Of a DNA stretch of 64,000 nucleotides, positions 16,842-26,666 are shown piece by piece. Made by a program: the position numbers and the translations under genes. Position 1 is the stretch's first letter, and each line of letters opens with the position of its first letter. Source of the stretch: Rikenella sp031549665 (GTDB lineage: Bacteria; Bacteroidota; Bacteroidia; Bacteroidales; Rikenellaceae); the NCBI GenBank assembly GCA_031549665.1, contig JAVBPJ010000007.1, positions 62,001 through 126,000 on the forward strand. The letters are read 5' to 3'. The notes below the pieces were generated by a model that saw only the letters and a program-made list of their open reading frames with translations, ran no database searches and was not told where the DNA came from.

Positions 16842-18200
16842 CTATCGCTGCATGCCGCGCATTTGCTTCATGGCCGACATGGCGCCCGAAAGTTTCGACA
16901 TGGCTCCTCCGCCGCCGGCTCCGGCCATCATTTTCATCATTTTGCGCATTTGGTCGAACTGCTTCAGCAGGCGGTTTACGTCGGCCACGGTGGTGCCGCT
17001 CCCCCTGGCCACCCGCTGGCGGCGGACGGCGTTCAGCAGTTCGGGGTTTTCGCGTTCGGCGGGGGTCATCGACTGGATGATCGCCTCGGTTTGCTTGAAC
17101 ATGTCGTTGTCCATGTCCACGTCTTTGAGCGCTTTGCCCACCCCGGGGATCATCGAGGCCAGGTCTTTCATGTTGCCCACCTTCTTGATCTGCTGGATCT
17201 GGGTCAGGAAGTCGGCCATGGTGAACTGGTCGCGGGCCATCTTCTTTTGCAGGATGCGGGCCTGTTCTTCGTCGATCTGTTCCTGCGCCCGTTCCACCAG
17301 CGAAACGATGTCGCCCATGCCCAGGATGCGGTCGGCCATGCGGTCGGGGTGGAACACGTCGAGGGCTTCCATTTTTTCGCCCGTCGAGACGAATTTGAGC
17401 GGTTTGTCGACCACCGAGCGGATCGAGATGGCCGCCCCGCCCCGGGTGTCGCCGTCGAGTTTGGTGAGTACCACGCCGTCGAAATCCAGCCGCTGGTTGA
17501 ATTCGCGGGCGGTGTTCACGGCGTCCTGTCCGGTCATCGAATCGACCACGAAAAGGGTTTCCGAGGGGCGGATGGCGGCTTTGACGGCGGTGATCTCGGC
17601 CATCATCTGTTCGTCGATGGCCAACCGTCCGGCGGTGTCGACGATGATGGTGTTCAGCCCCCTGGATTTGAGTTGTTTGATGCCGTTTTGCACCAGTTCG
17701 ACCACGTTTTTGTTGTCGGGCTCGGTGTAGACTTCGACCCCGACTTGCTCGCCCAGCAGCCGGAGTTGCTCGATGGCGGCGGGACGGTAGACGTCGCCGG
17801 CGATGAGGCCCACGCCGCGTCCCTTTTTCTTGAGGTGCAGGGCCAGCTTGCCGCAAAAGGTGGTCTTTCCCGACCCCTGCAGGCCGGCCACCAGAATGAT
17901 GGCGGGAGTGTCTTTAAGGTTGATGGGGGCTGCGCTTCCGCCCATCAGGGCGGCCAGTTCGTCGTGGATGATCTTGACGATCATCTGCCCCGGGTTGACC
18001 GACTTGATCACTTCGGCTCCGATCGCCTTTTGTTTTACCTGATCGGTGAAGGTTTTGGCCACTTTGTAGTTGACGTCGGCGTCGACCAGGGCGCGCCGGA
18101 TCTCTTTGAGGCTCTCGGCAATGTTGATTTCGGTGATCCGTCCCTGCCCCTTGAGGAGCTTGAACGACCGTTCGAGTTTATCGCTTAGGTTTTCAAACAT
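16842..18200 (-). CDS. ffh: Signal recognition particle protein Ffh
   Basis: GTPase that with 4.5S RNA targets nascent membrane proteins to FtsY and SecYEG. The 452-residue protein has the N-terminal four-helix domain, the G domain with P-loop GLQGSGKTT at 106-114, DTAGRL and TKLDGDTRGG, and a methionine-rich M domain ending in AMSAMKQMRGMQR. It lies 6 nt downstream of argS, so the two are in one operon. I did not find a 4.5S RNA gene in the window. Confidence 0.98.
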   Translation of the reverse strand: MFENLSDKLERSFKLLKGQGRITEINIAESLKEIRRALVDADVNYKVAKTFTDQVKQKAIGAEVIKSVNPGQMIVKIIHDELAALMGGSAAPINLKDTPAIILVAGLQGSGKTTFCGKLALHLKKKGRGVGLIAGDVYRPAAIEQLRLLGEQVGVEVYTEPDNKNVVELVQNGIKQLKSRGLNTIIVDTAGRLAIDEQMMAEITAVKAAIRPSETLFVVDSMTGQDAVNTAREFNQRLDFDGVVLTKLDGDTRGGAAISIRSVVDKPLKFVSTGEKMEALDVFHPDRMADRILGMGDIVSLVERAQEQIDEEQARILQKKMARDQFTMADFLTQIQQIKKVGNMKDLASMIPGVGKALKDVDMDNDMFKQTEAIIQSMTPAERENPELLNAVRRQRVARGSGTTVADVNRLLKQFDQMRKMMKMMAGAGGGGAMSKLSGAMSAMKQMRGMQR

Positions 18201-18206
18201 GGCGGT

Positions 18207-19997
18207 TTACATTCTTTCGGGAACTTCGATCCCCAGCAGCCCCATGGCCCGTTTCAGGATTCGGGCCACCTCGACGGCCAGTCCCGTGCGGAACCGTTTG
18301 TCGGCGGCGGCGACTTCCTCTTTCAGGATGGGGTAGTCGTGGTAGTATTGGTTGAACTCTTTGGCCAGCTCGAAGGCGTACGAGGCGATGACGGCCGGGG
18401 AGTACTCGTTTCCGGCCTGCCGTACGGCGGGGGCGAATTCGGCGAGCAGTTTGATCAGTTCGGTCTCTTTCGGTTCCAGCGTGCGTTGCAGGTCGATCCA
18501 TCCGGTCGGGTCGATTCCCTGCCCGGCGGCGCGGCGGGCCAGCGACTTGATGCGGGCGTGGGTGTACTGGATGAAAGGCCCCGTGTTGCCGTTGAAGTCG
18601 ATTGATTCCTTGGGGTTGAAGAGCATGGTCTTGCGGGGGTCGACCTTCAGAATGAAGTACTTCAGGGCGCCCATGCCTACGGTGCGGCTGATCTGGTCGA
18701 CCTCTTCGCTGTTCAGGCCGTCGAGTTTGCCCATCTCCTGGGCCATTTCATGGGCGGTGGCGACCATCTCGGCCATCAGGTCGTCGGCGTCGACAACGGT
18801 GCCCTCGCGCGATTTCATCTTCCCCTCGGGCAGTTCGACCATTCCGTACGAAAGGTGGAAAATGTGGCCGGCCCAGGCGTAACCCAGCTTGTCGAGGATC
18901 AGCTTGAGTACCTGGAAGTGGTAGTTCTGTTCGTTCCCCACCACGTAAACCAGGTCGTCCAGCCGGTACTGGTCGAACCGTTCGACGGCCGTGCCGAGGT
19001 CCTGGGTCATGTATACCGAGGTGCCGTCGCCGCGCAGCAGCAACTTTTGGTCGAGGCCGTCGGCCGTCAGGTCGATCCACACCGAGCCGTCCTCCTTGCG
19101 GAAGAATACGCCGCTCTCCAATCCTTTTTGCACGATCTCCTTGCCCAGCAGGTAGGTGTTCGATTCGTAGTAGGTGTGGTCGAACGACACGCCCAGCGAA
19201 CGGTAGGTTTGTTCGAAGCCGTCGTACACCCAGCCGTTCATGCGTTCCCACAGGGCGTAGACTTCGGGGTCTTTGGCCTCCCAGCGGCGGAGCATCTGTT
19301 GCGCTTCGAGCATGATCGGGGCCTGTTTCTTGGCCTCTTCCTCGGGCATGCCGTTGGCGGTCAGCTCTTTGATCTGGGCTTTGTAGGCTTTGTCGAAAGC
19401 CACGTAGTAGTCGCCCACCAGGTGGTCGCCTTTTTTGCCGGAGCTTTCGGGGGTTTCGCCGTCGCCGAACTTTTGCCAGGCCAGCATCGACTTGCAGATG
19501 TGGATCCCCCGGTCGTTCACCAGATTGACCTTTAGGGTGTTGTGTCCGTTTGCCTTCAGGATTTCGGCCACGGAGTACCCCAGCAGGTTGTTGCGGATGT
19601 GTCCCAGGTGGAGCGGTTTGTTGGTGTTGGGCGACGAGTATTCGACCATCACGGTGCGGTCGCTCGGCGGGGCGAAGCCGTAGCGGTCGTCGCCGGAGAT
19701 TTCGCTCAACATGCCGTTCCAGAATCCGTCCGTCAGCGACAGGTTCAGAAAGCCTTTGATGACGTTGAAGGCGCACACCTCGGGGGCGTTGGCCGTGAGC
19801 CATTGGCCGATCTCCTGCGCGGTGGCTTCGGGGCTTTTGCGGCTGGTTTTCAGCAGCGCGAAGGTAACCAGGGTGTAGTCGCCTTCGAACTCTTTGCGGG
19901 TTTTGCTCACTTGCACCAGCGCGGGGTCGACGGCTCCGTAGAGCGCGGCCACGGCTTGCTGGACGCGTGTGCAGACAAGTGTTTCGGGATTGATCAT
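18207..19997 (-). CDS. argS: Arginyl-tRNA synthetase
   Basis: Class I synthetase that charges tRNA-Arg. The 596-residue protein has the N-terminal Add-1 domain, the HIGH-type motif H130-LGH133 (SSPNTNKPLHLGHIRNN) and a degenerate KMSKS loop reading GKMKSREGTVVD, followed by the all-helical DALR anticodon-binding domain ending in LGIEVPERM. The degenerate loop is normal for many ArgRS enzymes, which need tRNA for activation. It starts 4 nt after exbD and ends 6 nt before ffh. Confidence 0.98.
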   Translation of the reverse strand: MINPETLVCTRVQQAVAALYGAVDPALVQVSKTRKEFEGDYTLVTFALLKTSRKSPEATAQEIGQWLTANAPEVCAFNVIKGFLNLSLTDGFWNGMLSEISGDDRYGFAPPSDRTVMVEYSSPNTNKPLHLGHIRNNLLGYSVAEILKANGHNTLKVNLVNDRGIHICKSMLAWQKFGDGETPESSGKKGDHLVGDYYVAFDKAYKAQIKELTANGMPEEEAKKQAPIMLEAQQMLRRWEAKDPEVYALWERMNGWVYDGFEQTYRSLGVSFDHTYYESNTYLLGKEIVQKGLESGVFFRKEDGSVWIDLTADGLDQKLLLRGDGTSVYMTQDLGTAVERFDQYRLDDLVYVVGNEQNYHFQVLKLILDKLGYAWAGHIFHLSYGMVELPEGKMKSREGTVVDADDLMAEMVATAHEMAQEMGKLDGLNSEEVDQISRTVGMGALKYFILKVDPRKTMLFNPKESIDFNGNTGPFIQYTHARIKSLARRAAGQGIDPTGWIDLQRTLEPKETELIKLLAEFAPAVRQAGNEYSPAVIASYAFELAKEFNQYYHDYPILKEEVAAADKRFRTGLAVEVARILKRAMGLLGIEVPERM

Positions 19998-20001
19998 CGG
20001 T

Positions 20002-20394
20002 CTATTCGGGGTCGGTGGCCAGCACCAGTTTGTAGTTGTGGTCGCGGGCGATGTTCATCACTTTGACGATTTCGTTCACGGGGACGCGCCCGTCGCTGTG
20101 GAGCGATATGGTGGGTTCCTGCATCCCTTCGAGCTTGCCCATCAGGATCGACTCGACCTGTTCGAACGGAACCTGCGTGGTTTCGACGTAGTATTGCAGG
20201 TCGGCGGTGATCGAAACGGTGGTGTAGGGTTTCTCTTTATTGGGGGTCGAACTCTTGGGCAACAGCAACTTAAGGGCGTTGGGGTTGTTCAGGGTCATGG
20301 CGATCATCAAAAAGATCAGCAGCAGGAACATCAGGTCGGTCATCGAGGCCGACGAGGGGGACATATCGATCTTGTTGCTTCGTTTAATGGCCAT
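20002..20394 (-). CDS. exbD: ExbD/TolR biopolymer transport protein
   Basis: Inner-membrane protein with a single N-terminal transmembrane helix (about residues 18-36, MTDLMFLLLIFLMIAM) and a small periplasmic domain. In the helix the Asp of SMTDLMF is the expected proton-relay residue. The start is the ATG giving MAIKRSNKIDM, 4 nt after the exbB stop. With ExbB it forms the proton-driven motor for TonB-dependent outer-membrane uptake or a Tol-like function. No tonB gene is adjacent. At 130 residues it is slightly shorter than usual. Confidence 0.9.
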   Translation of the reverse strand: MAIKRSNKIDMSPSSASMTDLMFLLLIFLMIAMTLNNPNALKLLLPKSSTPNKEKPYTTVSITADLQYYVETTQVPFEQVESILMGKLEGMQEPTISLHSDGRVPVNEIVKVMNIARDHNYKLVLATDPE

Positions 20395-20398
20395 GGCG

Positions 20399-21073
20399 TC
20401 AGAGCTTGTTGGGTTCGCGGGCGGCCACAATATCCATGAAAGCGATCGAGTTGGCCTCCATTTGGAATACCAGCTTTTCGATGCGGGTGATCAGGTAGTT
20501 GTATCCGAAATAGGCGGGAATGCCGGCCACAAGGCCGCCGACGGTGGTGATCATGGCGGTGTACATCCCTCCCGAAAGCAGCGACAGGTCGACGGCCCCT
20601 CCGGCTGCCGAAAGGTCCATAAAGGCCTGCACCATCCCGATCACGGTTCCCAGAAAGCCGATCATCGGCGCTCCGCCCGCCGTGGTGGCCAGGAAGGGAA
20701 GGCCTGTTTCGAGCCGAGAAACTTCGAGGTTGGCGATGTTTTCGATCGAAGCCTGTATGTCGGCCTTGGGACGGCCCAGGGCCAGGATGCCGCGCTCGAT
20801 CATCCGCCCCATGGGGGTGCGCTGGCTGCGGCAAAACTGGACGGCTATGTCGGGACGGCCCTCGTAGAGCAGGTCGCGTACCCGGTTCATAAAGGCGACG
20901 TCGTTCTTTGTGCTGGCCTGGCGGATGGCCCACCAGCGTTCGAAAAAGATGAAGGTCGAGATGCCGAGCAGCAAAAAGAGCGGAATCATCAACCATCCCC
21001 CGGCAAGGATCAGCGAACCGAATCCGATGGTTTCGGGCTTGGCGGCGGCGGTGGCAACTTGAAGTAAAATCAT
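20399..21073 (-). CDS. exbB: MotA/TolQ/ExbB proton channel family protein
   Basis: A 224-residue inner-membrane protein with three predicted transmembrane helices: one near residues 19-40 (LILAGGWLMIPLFLLLGIS) and two in the C-terminal half around GGAPMIGFLGTVIGMVQAF and MYTAMITTVGGLVAGIPAYF. The GGAPMIGFLGTV segment is the family signature. It is the first gene of the leftward operon with exbD, argS, ffh and folD. A TACCTTTG box lies 28 nt upstream of the ATG giving MILLQVATAA. It may power TonB- or Tol-type transport; which one is unresolved. Confidence 0.9.
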   Translation of the reverse strand: MILLQVATAAAKPETIGFGSLILAGGWLMIPLFLLLGISTFIFFERWWAIRQASTKNDVAFMNRVRDLLYEGRPDIAVQFCRSQRTPMGRMIERGILALGRPKADIQASIENIANLEVSRLETGLPFLATTAGGAPMIGFLGTVIGMVQAFMDLSAAGGAVDLSLLSGGMYTAMITTVGGLVAGIPAYFGYNYLITRIEKLVFQMEANSIAFMDIVAAREPNKL

Positions 21074-21101
21074 GGGATGCGCTGTTTGTAGGAATTTCGT
21101 G

Positions 21102-21109
21102 CAAAGGTA
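21102..21109 (-). promoter_or_regulatory. -7 box TACCTTTG for the exbB-folD operon
   Basis: An exact TAnnTTTG match on the minus strand, 28 nt from the exbB ATG. It shares a 13-nt sequence, GCAAAGGTACGAT on the plus strand, with the box at 2136. Confidence 0.55.
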
Positions 21110-21199
21110 CGATTTTCCGCCGGTTTTCCGAACCCCGTTCCATCGACTTTCGCACCTATGCCGCAGTGGGCGGGGCGCGTTAAAAACCAAAACTATCCC

Positions 21200-21207
21200 T
21201 ATCTTTG
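21200..21207 (+). promoter_or_regulatory. -7 box TATCTTTG for tamB
   Basis: An exact TAnnTTTG match, 27 nt upstream of the tamB ATG. Confidence 0.55.
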
Positions 21208-21234
21208 TACGTTGCACGTGCTGTACAGTTGCCG

Positions 21235-24200
21235 ATGAATCAAGCCCCCGAAATCACTCCCTTGTCCACACCCCGCCCGCGGCGGGGATTGCGGGTGCTG
21301 CTTACGGCGCTTTGCTCGGTTCTTTTGGCAGGGGTTGTGCTGCCGGTCGTGGCCGGACTGATCCTGCAGATCGGCGCCGTGCAAAACTACGCCGTGGGCC
21401 GCCTGACAGACTGGCTGACCCAAAAGACGGGAACCACCTTCTCGGTGCGCCACGTGCAGATCGCCCTGTTCAACCGGGCGGTTTTCGAGGGACTCTACAT
21501 CGAAGACCCCACCACCAAAGACACCCTGCTTTACGTCGACCGGCTGGACGCGGGTTTCCGTTTCGCCACCCTTTTCTCGGACGAAATCATCCTGAAACGG
21601 GTTGTGCTTTTCGGCGGAACGGTCGGCCTGGCCAAAGATTCGCTGGGGGTGATGAACATCAAACGGGTTTTCGATCCGCTCAAGTCCAAAAAACCGAAAA
21701 CCAACCGCGCCGTCTTCCGCTTGCGGGCCGACGGGGTGGAGCTCGACGGGGTACGCTTCATGTACAGGGTCTACCGGCCCGAACCGAAACCTTTCGGGGT
21801 CAACTTCAAAGACCTCGACCTGCGCGGGGTCGCCATTCGGGTGGCCGATCTGCGCATTGCCGACGACGACATCCGCTGCCGCATCGAACAGATCGCCTTC
21901 CGGGAGAAAAGCGGTTTCGCCCTGAACGAACTCTCGGCACGCCGTGCGATCGTCAACGGGACGGGCCTGAGGCTGGAGCGGTTGAAACTCAAAACCGACC
22001 ATTCGTCGCTTGTATTCCACCACCTGAACTTTTTTTACGACCGCTGGCGGGCGTTCAACAATTTCACCAGCGAGGTGGAATTCGACGCGGTGATCGAACC
22101 CTCGTCGCTGGCCTACCGCACCATTGCCGCCTTCACCCGCCGTCCGACCGAGATACCCACCGTACTCTCCTTTTCGGGCGAAGTGCGCGGACCCGTCCGG
22201 CACCTGGAGGGCTTTATCACCGAGGCGCACGCAGGCAACACCGAACTGGGATTCCAGTTTTCGATCGAGGGACTGCCCAAAATCGACTCCGCGCAGTTTC
22301 ATTTCCAGCTCGACCGCCTGGCCACCCGGGGCGAGGACATACGGGAACTTTACCGCGAACTGACCAACAAACCGCTCAACGGAATGAGCGACCTGCTGGA
22401 ACGCGGCGGAGAGATCCATTTCAACGGCCACTTTGTCGGTCGGCTGAAAGATTTTGTGGCCGACGGACGACTGACCACCGATCAGGGAAGCGTGCTGGGG
22501 AAGCTCCAGTTTTTGTCCTCGGCCGGGGCGCGAACCCGTTTCAAGGGACACCTTGCCGCCAACGATTTTGAGCTGGGACAACTCCTCCGCGCCGCCGAAA
22601 TGGGCGCCATCACCGCCGAAGCCAACGTGGACGCCGAGGTGATCGGGGATTCCATGACGGTTCAAACCCGGGCGGCCATCAACCGCTTTTTCTACAAGGG
22701 GTACGACTACAACGACATCCGCATGGAGGGCCGTTTCCTGGGTACGCTTTTCGAGGGACACATCTCGTGCGACGACCCGAACCTCACCTTCGTTACCAAC
22801 GGTCGCTTCGACGTGGCCGACACGGTGCCGGTGTACGACTTCGAGATGGACCTTCGCCGGGCCGACCTGCGGGCCCTGCACCTGAACCGGCGCGACAGCG
22901 TGTCGCAGCTCTCGATGCGTTTTCGCGCGCACGCCACCGGAAGCACCCTCGACGACGTGAACGGCACGGCGGTGATCGATCGGCTCGACTACATCAACCA
23001 CATCGATACGGTGCGCACGGGAATCGTCCGTTTCGAGGCGCAAAACGGCCCGGACGCCAAGCGCTTTTCCATGCGTTCCGACGTGGCCGACCTCGATTTG
23101 CGCGGCACCAACAGCTACGAGAACCTGTTCCGCTATTTCACCCGAACCCTTCACCGCTACGTTCCGTCGCTTGCGGGATCGCCTCCTGCGCAGCCTGCGG
23201 CGCACGACCTCTTCAATCCGGGGGACTACCTGGTGCAGTTGAGGATGAAGCAGGCCAGCAACATCGCCGCCATTTTCGTCCCCGGACTCGAAATAGCGCA
23301 GGGTTCCTCGCTCACGTTCCTGTTCAATCCCGAACGCGACCAGTTCAGCCTGAGCGCCCAGTCGGACTACATCTTCCGCCAGAACATGTACATCGGCAGC
23401 CTGTTGGTCGAAAGCCGCAACGTGGGCGATTCGGTGTCGCTTTACGCCAGCGCCTCGGATTTCGGTTTCGGCAAGCTCGACCTGCCCAATTTTTCGCTGG
23501 TGGGCGGGTTGCGCGGCAACCGCATCGACCTGGCGGCGCACTTTGCCAACGAATCGAACGGGTCGGACGCCCTGATCAGCACCACCACGACCATTACCCG
23601 GACGCCCCAGGGAACACCCCGTCTGGATGTCGAATTCTCGCCCACTCCGTTTAAATATCGCGGCCGACAGTGGTCGATCGATCGCAGCCGGGTGGTGTTG
23701 GACACCACAGGGATCACCTTCCACCGATTCGCCCTTAGGAGCGACCGGCAGCACCTGTTGATCGACGGCCGCGCCAGCCGCTCCGAAGCCGATATCCTGC
23801 GGGTGGAGTTGGATCGGGTCGATATTTCGGCCCTGACCCAACTGGTCGAAAGGCAGGGATACCGATTGGCCGGATACGCCTCGGGCGATGCGCAGCTGGT
23901 GGCTCCGCTGGGACAGATCCAGTTCTCGGCAGCCATCCGTTTCGACTCGCTGGCGGTGAACGACCTGCCCATCGGCGGACCCGTCGATTTTCACAGCCGC
24001 TGGGACGGTCGGCATCGGCACATCCTTTTCGGAGCCACCGACTGGACGGGAGATGAACCCATTCGCGGCTTGTACGACAGCGACAATAAACGGTTCGATG
24101 TCGAATTCGAAATGCCCCGTTTCGATATGCGCCATTTGGAACCGCTGCTGACAGGGATTCTTTCCGAAACCCGGGGCCAGGCCGACGTGAAACTCAAGCT

Positions 24201-25797
24201 CACCGGCACGGGAAAGACCCCCACGCTGAACGGCACCATCCGGGTGGCCTCCTATTCGGCCCTGGTTGACTACACCCGTGTGCGCTACGATTTGTCCGGA
24301 TTGATAACGGTTCGGAACAACCGTTTCGAACTGCTTCCCGCCGTGCCGGTCTACGACGAACAGAAGAATCAGGGAAAAATATCGGCCTGGTTCGACAGCC
24401 AGTACTTCAAAAAGCTGCGTTTCGGCGTGAAAGTCGACGATTTCAAGGACATGTTGTGCCTGAACACCTCTTCGCAAGACAATCCCCTGTTCTATGGCCA
24501 CGCGTTCGGCACGGGGAGCTTCTCGGTAACGGGCGACGAACGGAACACGACCCTCGACGTCCGGGCCGAAACGGCCGGAAATTCCACCTTTGTGATGCCT
24601 TTCTCCGACGTGTCGACCATCTCGGATGCCACCTTCATCCGCTTTGTTAACCCCGACGACACGCTCAAGGTCGAATCGCCCATCGAAGCGTTCCGCCGCC
24701 GCTGGAACCAGGTGCGGCAACGCACGTCGAGCGAACTGGGCATCAACCTCAACCTGTCGGTGCTTCCGAACACCGAGGCCCGCATTGTGATGAACTCGCG
24801 CTACGGCGACGAAATCAAGGGCCGAGGTACGGGACGTTTCCGCATGACGATCGTTCCCAACCGCGATATTTTTACGATGGACGGCCAGTTGACGGTTTCG
24901 GAAGGGACCTATCTCTTTACGCTGGGCGGTTACCTGGTCAATAAATTCTTCAGCATCGACCCGGGCGGAACCCTCGAATGGCGGGGCGATCCGACCGACC
25001 CGATCGTGAACCTGACGGCGGCCTACCGCCTGCGGACATCGCTCAAACCGCTGATCGAGAATGCCGGCCTGAGTTCGCAAAGCTCGGGGACGGCGACGGT
25101 CAACTGCGGCATCAACCTCACCGGCAAACTGTTCCAGCCCGACATCCGGTTCGACATCACCGTGCCGGGAGCCGATCCCGAAATACAGAACCTGGTGGCC
25201 AACATGATTAATACCGAGGAGGCCCGCACCACACAGTTCATCTACCTGATGGCCATGGGAGGCTTTATGCCCGACGCGGGACTCGCTTCGATCGGAACCA
25301 TGCCCGGTTCGGTGGCGGGAATGGCAGGGATGGAGTTCCTGTCGAACCAAATCAGCAACCTGCTCTCGACCGACCGCTACAACCTGCGCCTGGGCTACCG
25401 TCCCGCGATGGGCGAAAGCTCGGAAGAGATCACCTGGGATTTCGGCACCGACATCATCGCCAACAAACTCTCGTTCGAGGTGGGCGGCAACTACGACATC
25501 GGTAAAAACGACGCCTACAACGCCTCGGGAAATCCCCTGTCGGTGGACGGCAACCTGACCTGGACCCTGAACAAGTCGGGATCGATCAAGGTGAAAGGGT
25601 TCACCCGTACCATCGACAGCTTCGACGAATCGCAGGGCTTGCAGGACAACGGAGTGGGAGTGTACTTCCGGCAGGAGTTCCGCGACAAGGAGGACTTCAA
25701 GGAGCGCTACCGCAAATGGCTCGAAGCCCGAAAACAACGCAAGGCGATCCGGCAGGAACAACGAGAACAACGGCGAAAAAAATCGAATGCGCCCTAA
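21235..25797 (+). CDS. tamB: Translocation/assembly module protein TamB-like (DUF490)
   Basis: A 1520-residue AsmA-like envelope protein. It has one N-terminal membrane helix (about residues 20-43), a very long beta-rich periplasmic region and a C-terminal DUF490/TamB domain (about the last 400 residues, with TVSEGTYLFTLGG and DPGGTLEWRGDPTDP). TamB-like proteins form a lipid-carrying groove between inner and outer membranes and assist outer-membrane assembly, usually with an Omp85 partner (TamA/TamL). No such partner is in this window. The ATG at 21235 (MNQAPEITPL) follows a TATCTTTG box by 27 nt. The coding strand has no in-frame TTA, CTA or TCA codon over its whole length. Confidence 0.92.
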   Translation: MNQAPEITPLSTPRPRRGLRVLLTALCSVLLAGVVLPVVAGLILQIGAVQNYAVGRLTDWLTQKTGTTFSVRHVQIALFNRAVFEGLYIEDPTTKDTLLYVDRLDAGFRFATLFSDEIILKRVVLFGGTVGLAKDSLGVMNIKRVFDPLKSKKPKTNRAVFRLRADGVELDGVRFMYRVYRPEPKPFGVNFKDLDLRGVAIRVADLRIADDDIRCRIEQIAFREKSGFALNELSARRAIVNGTGLRLERLKLKTDHSSLVFHHLNFFYDRWRAFNNFTSEVEFDAVIEPSSLAYRTIAAFTRRPTEIPTVLSFSGEVRGPVRHLEGFITEAHAGNTELGFQFSIEGLPKIDSAQFHFQLDRLATRGEDIRELYRELTNKPLNGMSDLLERGGEIHFNGHFVGRLKDFVADGRLTTDQGSVLGKLQFLSSAGARTRFKGHLAANDFELGQLLRAAEMGAITAEANVDAEVIGDSMTVQTRAAINRFFYKGYDYNDIRMEGRFLGTLFEGHISCDDPNLTFVTNGRFDVADTVPVYDFEMDLRRADLRALHLNRRDSVSQLSMRFRAHATGSTLDDVNGTAVIDRLDYINHIDTVRTGIVRFEAQNGPDAKRFSMRSDVADLDLRGTNSYENLFRYFTRTLHRYVPSLAGSPPAQPAAHDLFNPGDYLVQLRMKQASNIAAIFVPGLEIAQGSSLTFLFNPERDQFSLSAQSDYIFRQNMYIGSLLVESRNVGDSVSLYASASDFGFGKLDLPNFSLVGGLRGNRIDLAAHFANESNGSDALISTTTTITRTPQGTPRLDVEFSPTPFKYRGRQWSIDRSRVVLDTTGITFHRFALRSDRQHLLIDGRASRSEADILRVELDRVDISALTQLVERQGYRLAGYASGDAQLVAPLGQIQFSAAIRFDSLAVNDLPIGGPVDFHSRWDGRHRHILFGATDWTGDEPIRGLYDSDNKRFDVEFEMPRFDMRHLEPLLTGILSETRGQADVKLKLTGTGKTPTLNGTIRVASYSALVDYTRVRYDLSGLITVRNNRFELLPAVPVYDEQKNQGKISAWFDSQYFKKLRFGVKVDDFKDMLCLNTSSQDNPLFYGHAFGTGSFSVTGDERNTTLDVRAETAGNSTFVMPFSDVSTISDATFIRFVNPDDTLKVESPIEAFRRRWNQVRQRTSSELGINLNLSVLPNTEARIVMNSRYGDEIKGRGTGRFRMTIVPNRDIFTMDGQLTVSEGTYLFTLGGYLVNKFFSIDPGGTLEWRGDPTDPIVNLTAAYRLRTSLKPLIENAGLSSQSSGTATVNCGINLTGKLFQPDIRFDITVPGADPEIQNLVANMINTEEARTTQFIYLMAMGGFMPDAGLASIGTMPGSVAGMAGMEFLSNQISNLLSTDRYNLRLGYRPAMGESSEEITWDFGTDIIANKLSFEVGGNYDIGKNDAYNASGNPLSVDGNLTWTLNKSGSIKVKGFTRTIDSFDESQGLQDNGVGVYFRQEFRDKEDFKERYRKWLEARKQRKAIRQEQREQRRKKSNAP

Positions 25798-25857
25798 ACA
25801 CCCTCCACAGGAAATGCCCCGCGGCAAATTTCTCGTAGAAAACCCCCTTGCAGAAAA

Positions 25858-25890
25858 AGCCCCCTCAGATGCGGAACGATCGAGGGGGCT
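25858..25890. terminator. Bidirectional terminator between tamB and trmN6
   Basis: A 9-bp GC-rich stem (AGCCCCCTC / GAGGGGGCT) flanked by an A tract on the left and TTCTGTTTTT on the right, so it can end transcription from both convergent genes. Confidence 0.85.
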
Positions 25891-25912
25891 TCTGTTTTTC
25901 CGGAACGGATAT

Positions 25913-26665
25913 TCAGGGGGTCCGATCCTCCCACAGCAAGAACGGCTCGGTGAGGGCTCGATAGGCTTGGGTGTAGCCTTGTTGCAAGCTTCCCAGGATG
26001 AGCGTTTCGGATCGCGGGGCCGCCTTGACGGCAGAGCGGGCCAGCAGCAGGCAGCGGCGGCGTAGCGGTTTCCCCTCTACGGGGTAGATGTCGAGCGTAC
26101 GTTCTGCGGTCAGACCCTCCGAGGCTGCCAGCTCCAGGAGAAAAGCCGCCTCGACCGGCGGAAGGATCACCGCCAGCCGTCCGTCGGGACCGAGCAGCCG
26201 CACGGCTCCGGCGATCAGGTCGGGAAAGGGGAGGGAAGCGCCCGCCTGACGGGCCGCCAGCCGGGCCGGATCGGCAATGGCCGCCTTGCCCCCTTTGTGG
26301 CTTTCGGCAACGAAAAAGGGAGGGTTCGCAACAATCAGGTCGTAGGGCTGGTCGGAATGGAACTGCTGCAATGCGGCGGGGTGGGCCTGCAGGCGGCCGC
26401 TCCACGGCGAGCGGGCGAAGTTTTCGGCGGCCTCCGCGGCCGAGAAGGGGTCGATCTCGATGGCTTCGATGCGGGTGTCGGCCGGGGTGCGTTGCGCCAG
26501 CATCAGCGCGACAAGGCCCGTTCCCGTGCCGATGTCGAGGATGCGGCGCTCACTGCCCCGCAGCGGCGTCCACGCCCCCAGCAGCACCCCGTCGGTACCC
26601 ACCTTCATCGCCGAGCGACGCTGGACGACGGCGAACTGTTTGAAGCGGAAAACGCCCTCCGACAC
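25913..26665 (-). CDS. trmN6: tRNA1(Val) (adenine37-N6)-methyltransferase-like protein
   Basis: A 250-residue class I SAM-dependent methyltransferase. It shows motif I DIGTGTG at 44-50 and the N6-adenine signature NPPF at 114-117. The N-terminal stretch FRFKQFAVVQRRSAMKVGTDGVLLGAW is typical of the YfiC/TrmN6 group that methylates A37 of tRNA-Val. I chose a GTG start one nucleotide after the murA stop, because the family begins just before FRFKQF; an upstream extension would lie entirely within murA. It is transcribed with murA, and a strong hairpin follows. Confidence 0.85.
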   Translation of the reverse strand: MSEGVFRFKQFAVVQRRSAMKVGTDGVLLGAWTPLRGSERRILDIGTGTGLVALMLAQRTPADTRIEAIEIDPFSAAEAAENFARSPWSGRLQAHPAALQQFHSDQPYDLIVANPPFFVAESHKGGKAAIADPARLAARQAGASLPFPDLIAGAVRLLGPDGRLAVILPPVEAAFLLELAASEGLTAERTLDIYPVEGKPLRRRCLLLARSAVKAAPRSETLILGSLQQGYTQAYRALTEPFLLWEDRTP

Positions 26666-26666
26666 G

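Noticed and set aside
21199..25827. A 1542-codon open frame on the minus strand across tamB
   Set aside because: It is exactly opposite the sense codons and has no start context or domain. It exists because tamB avoids TTA, CTA and TCA codons.
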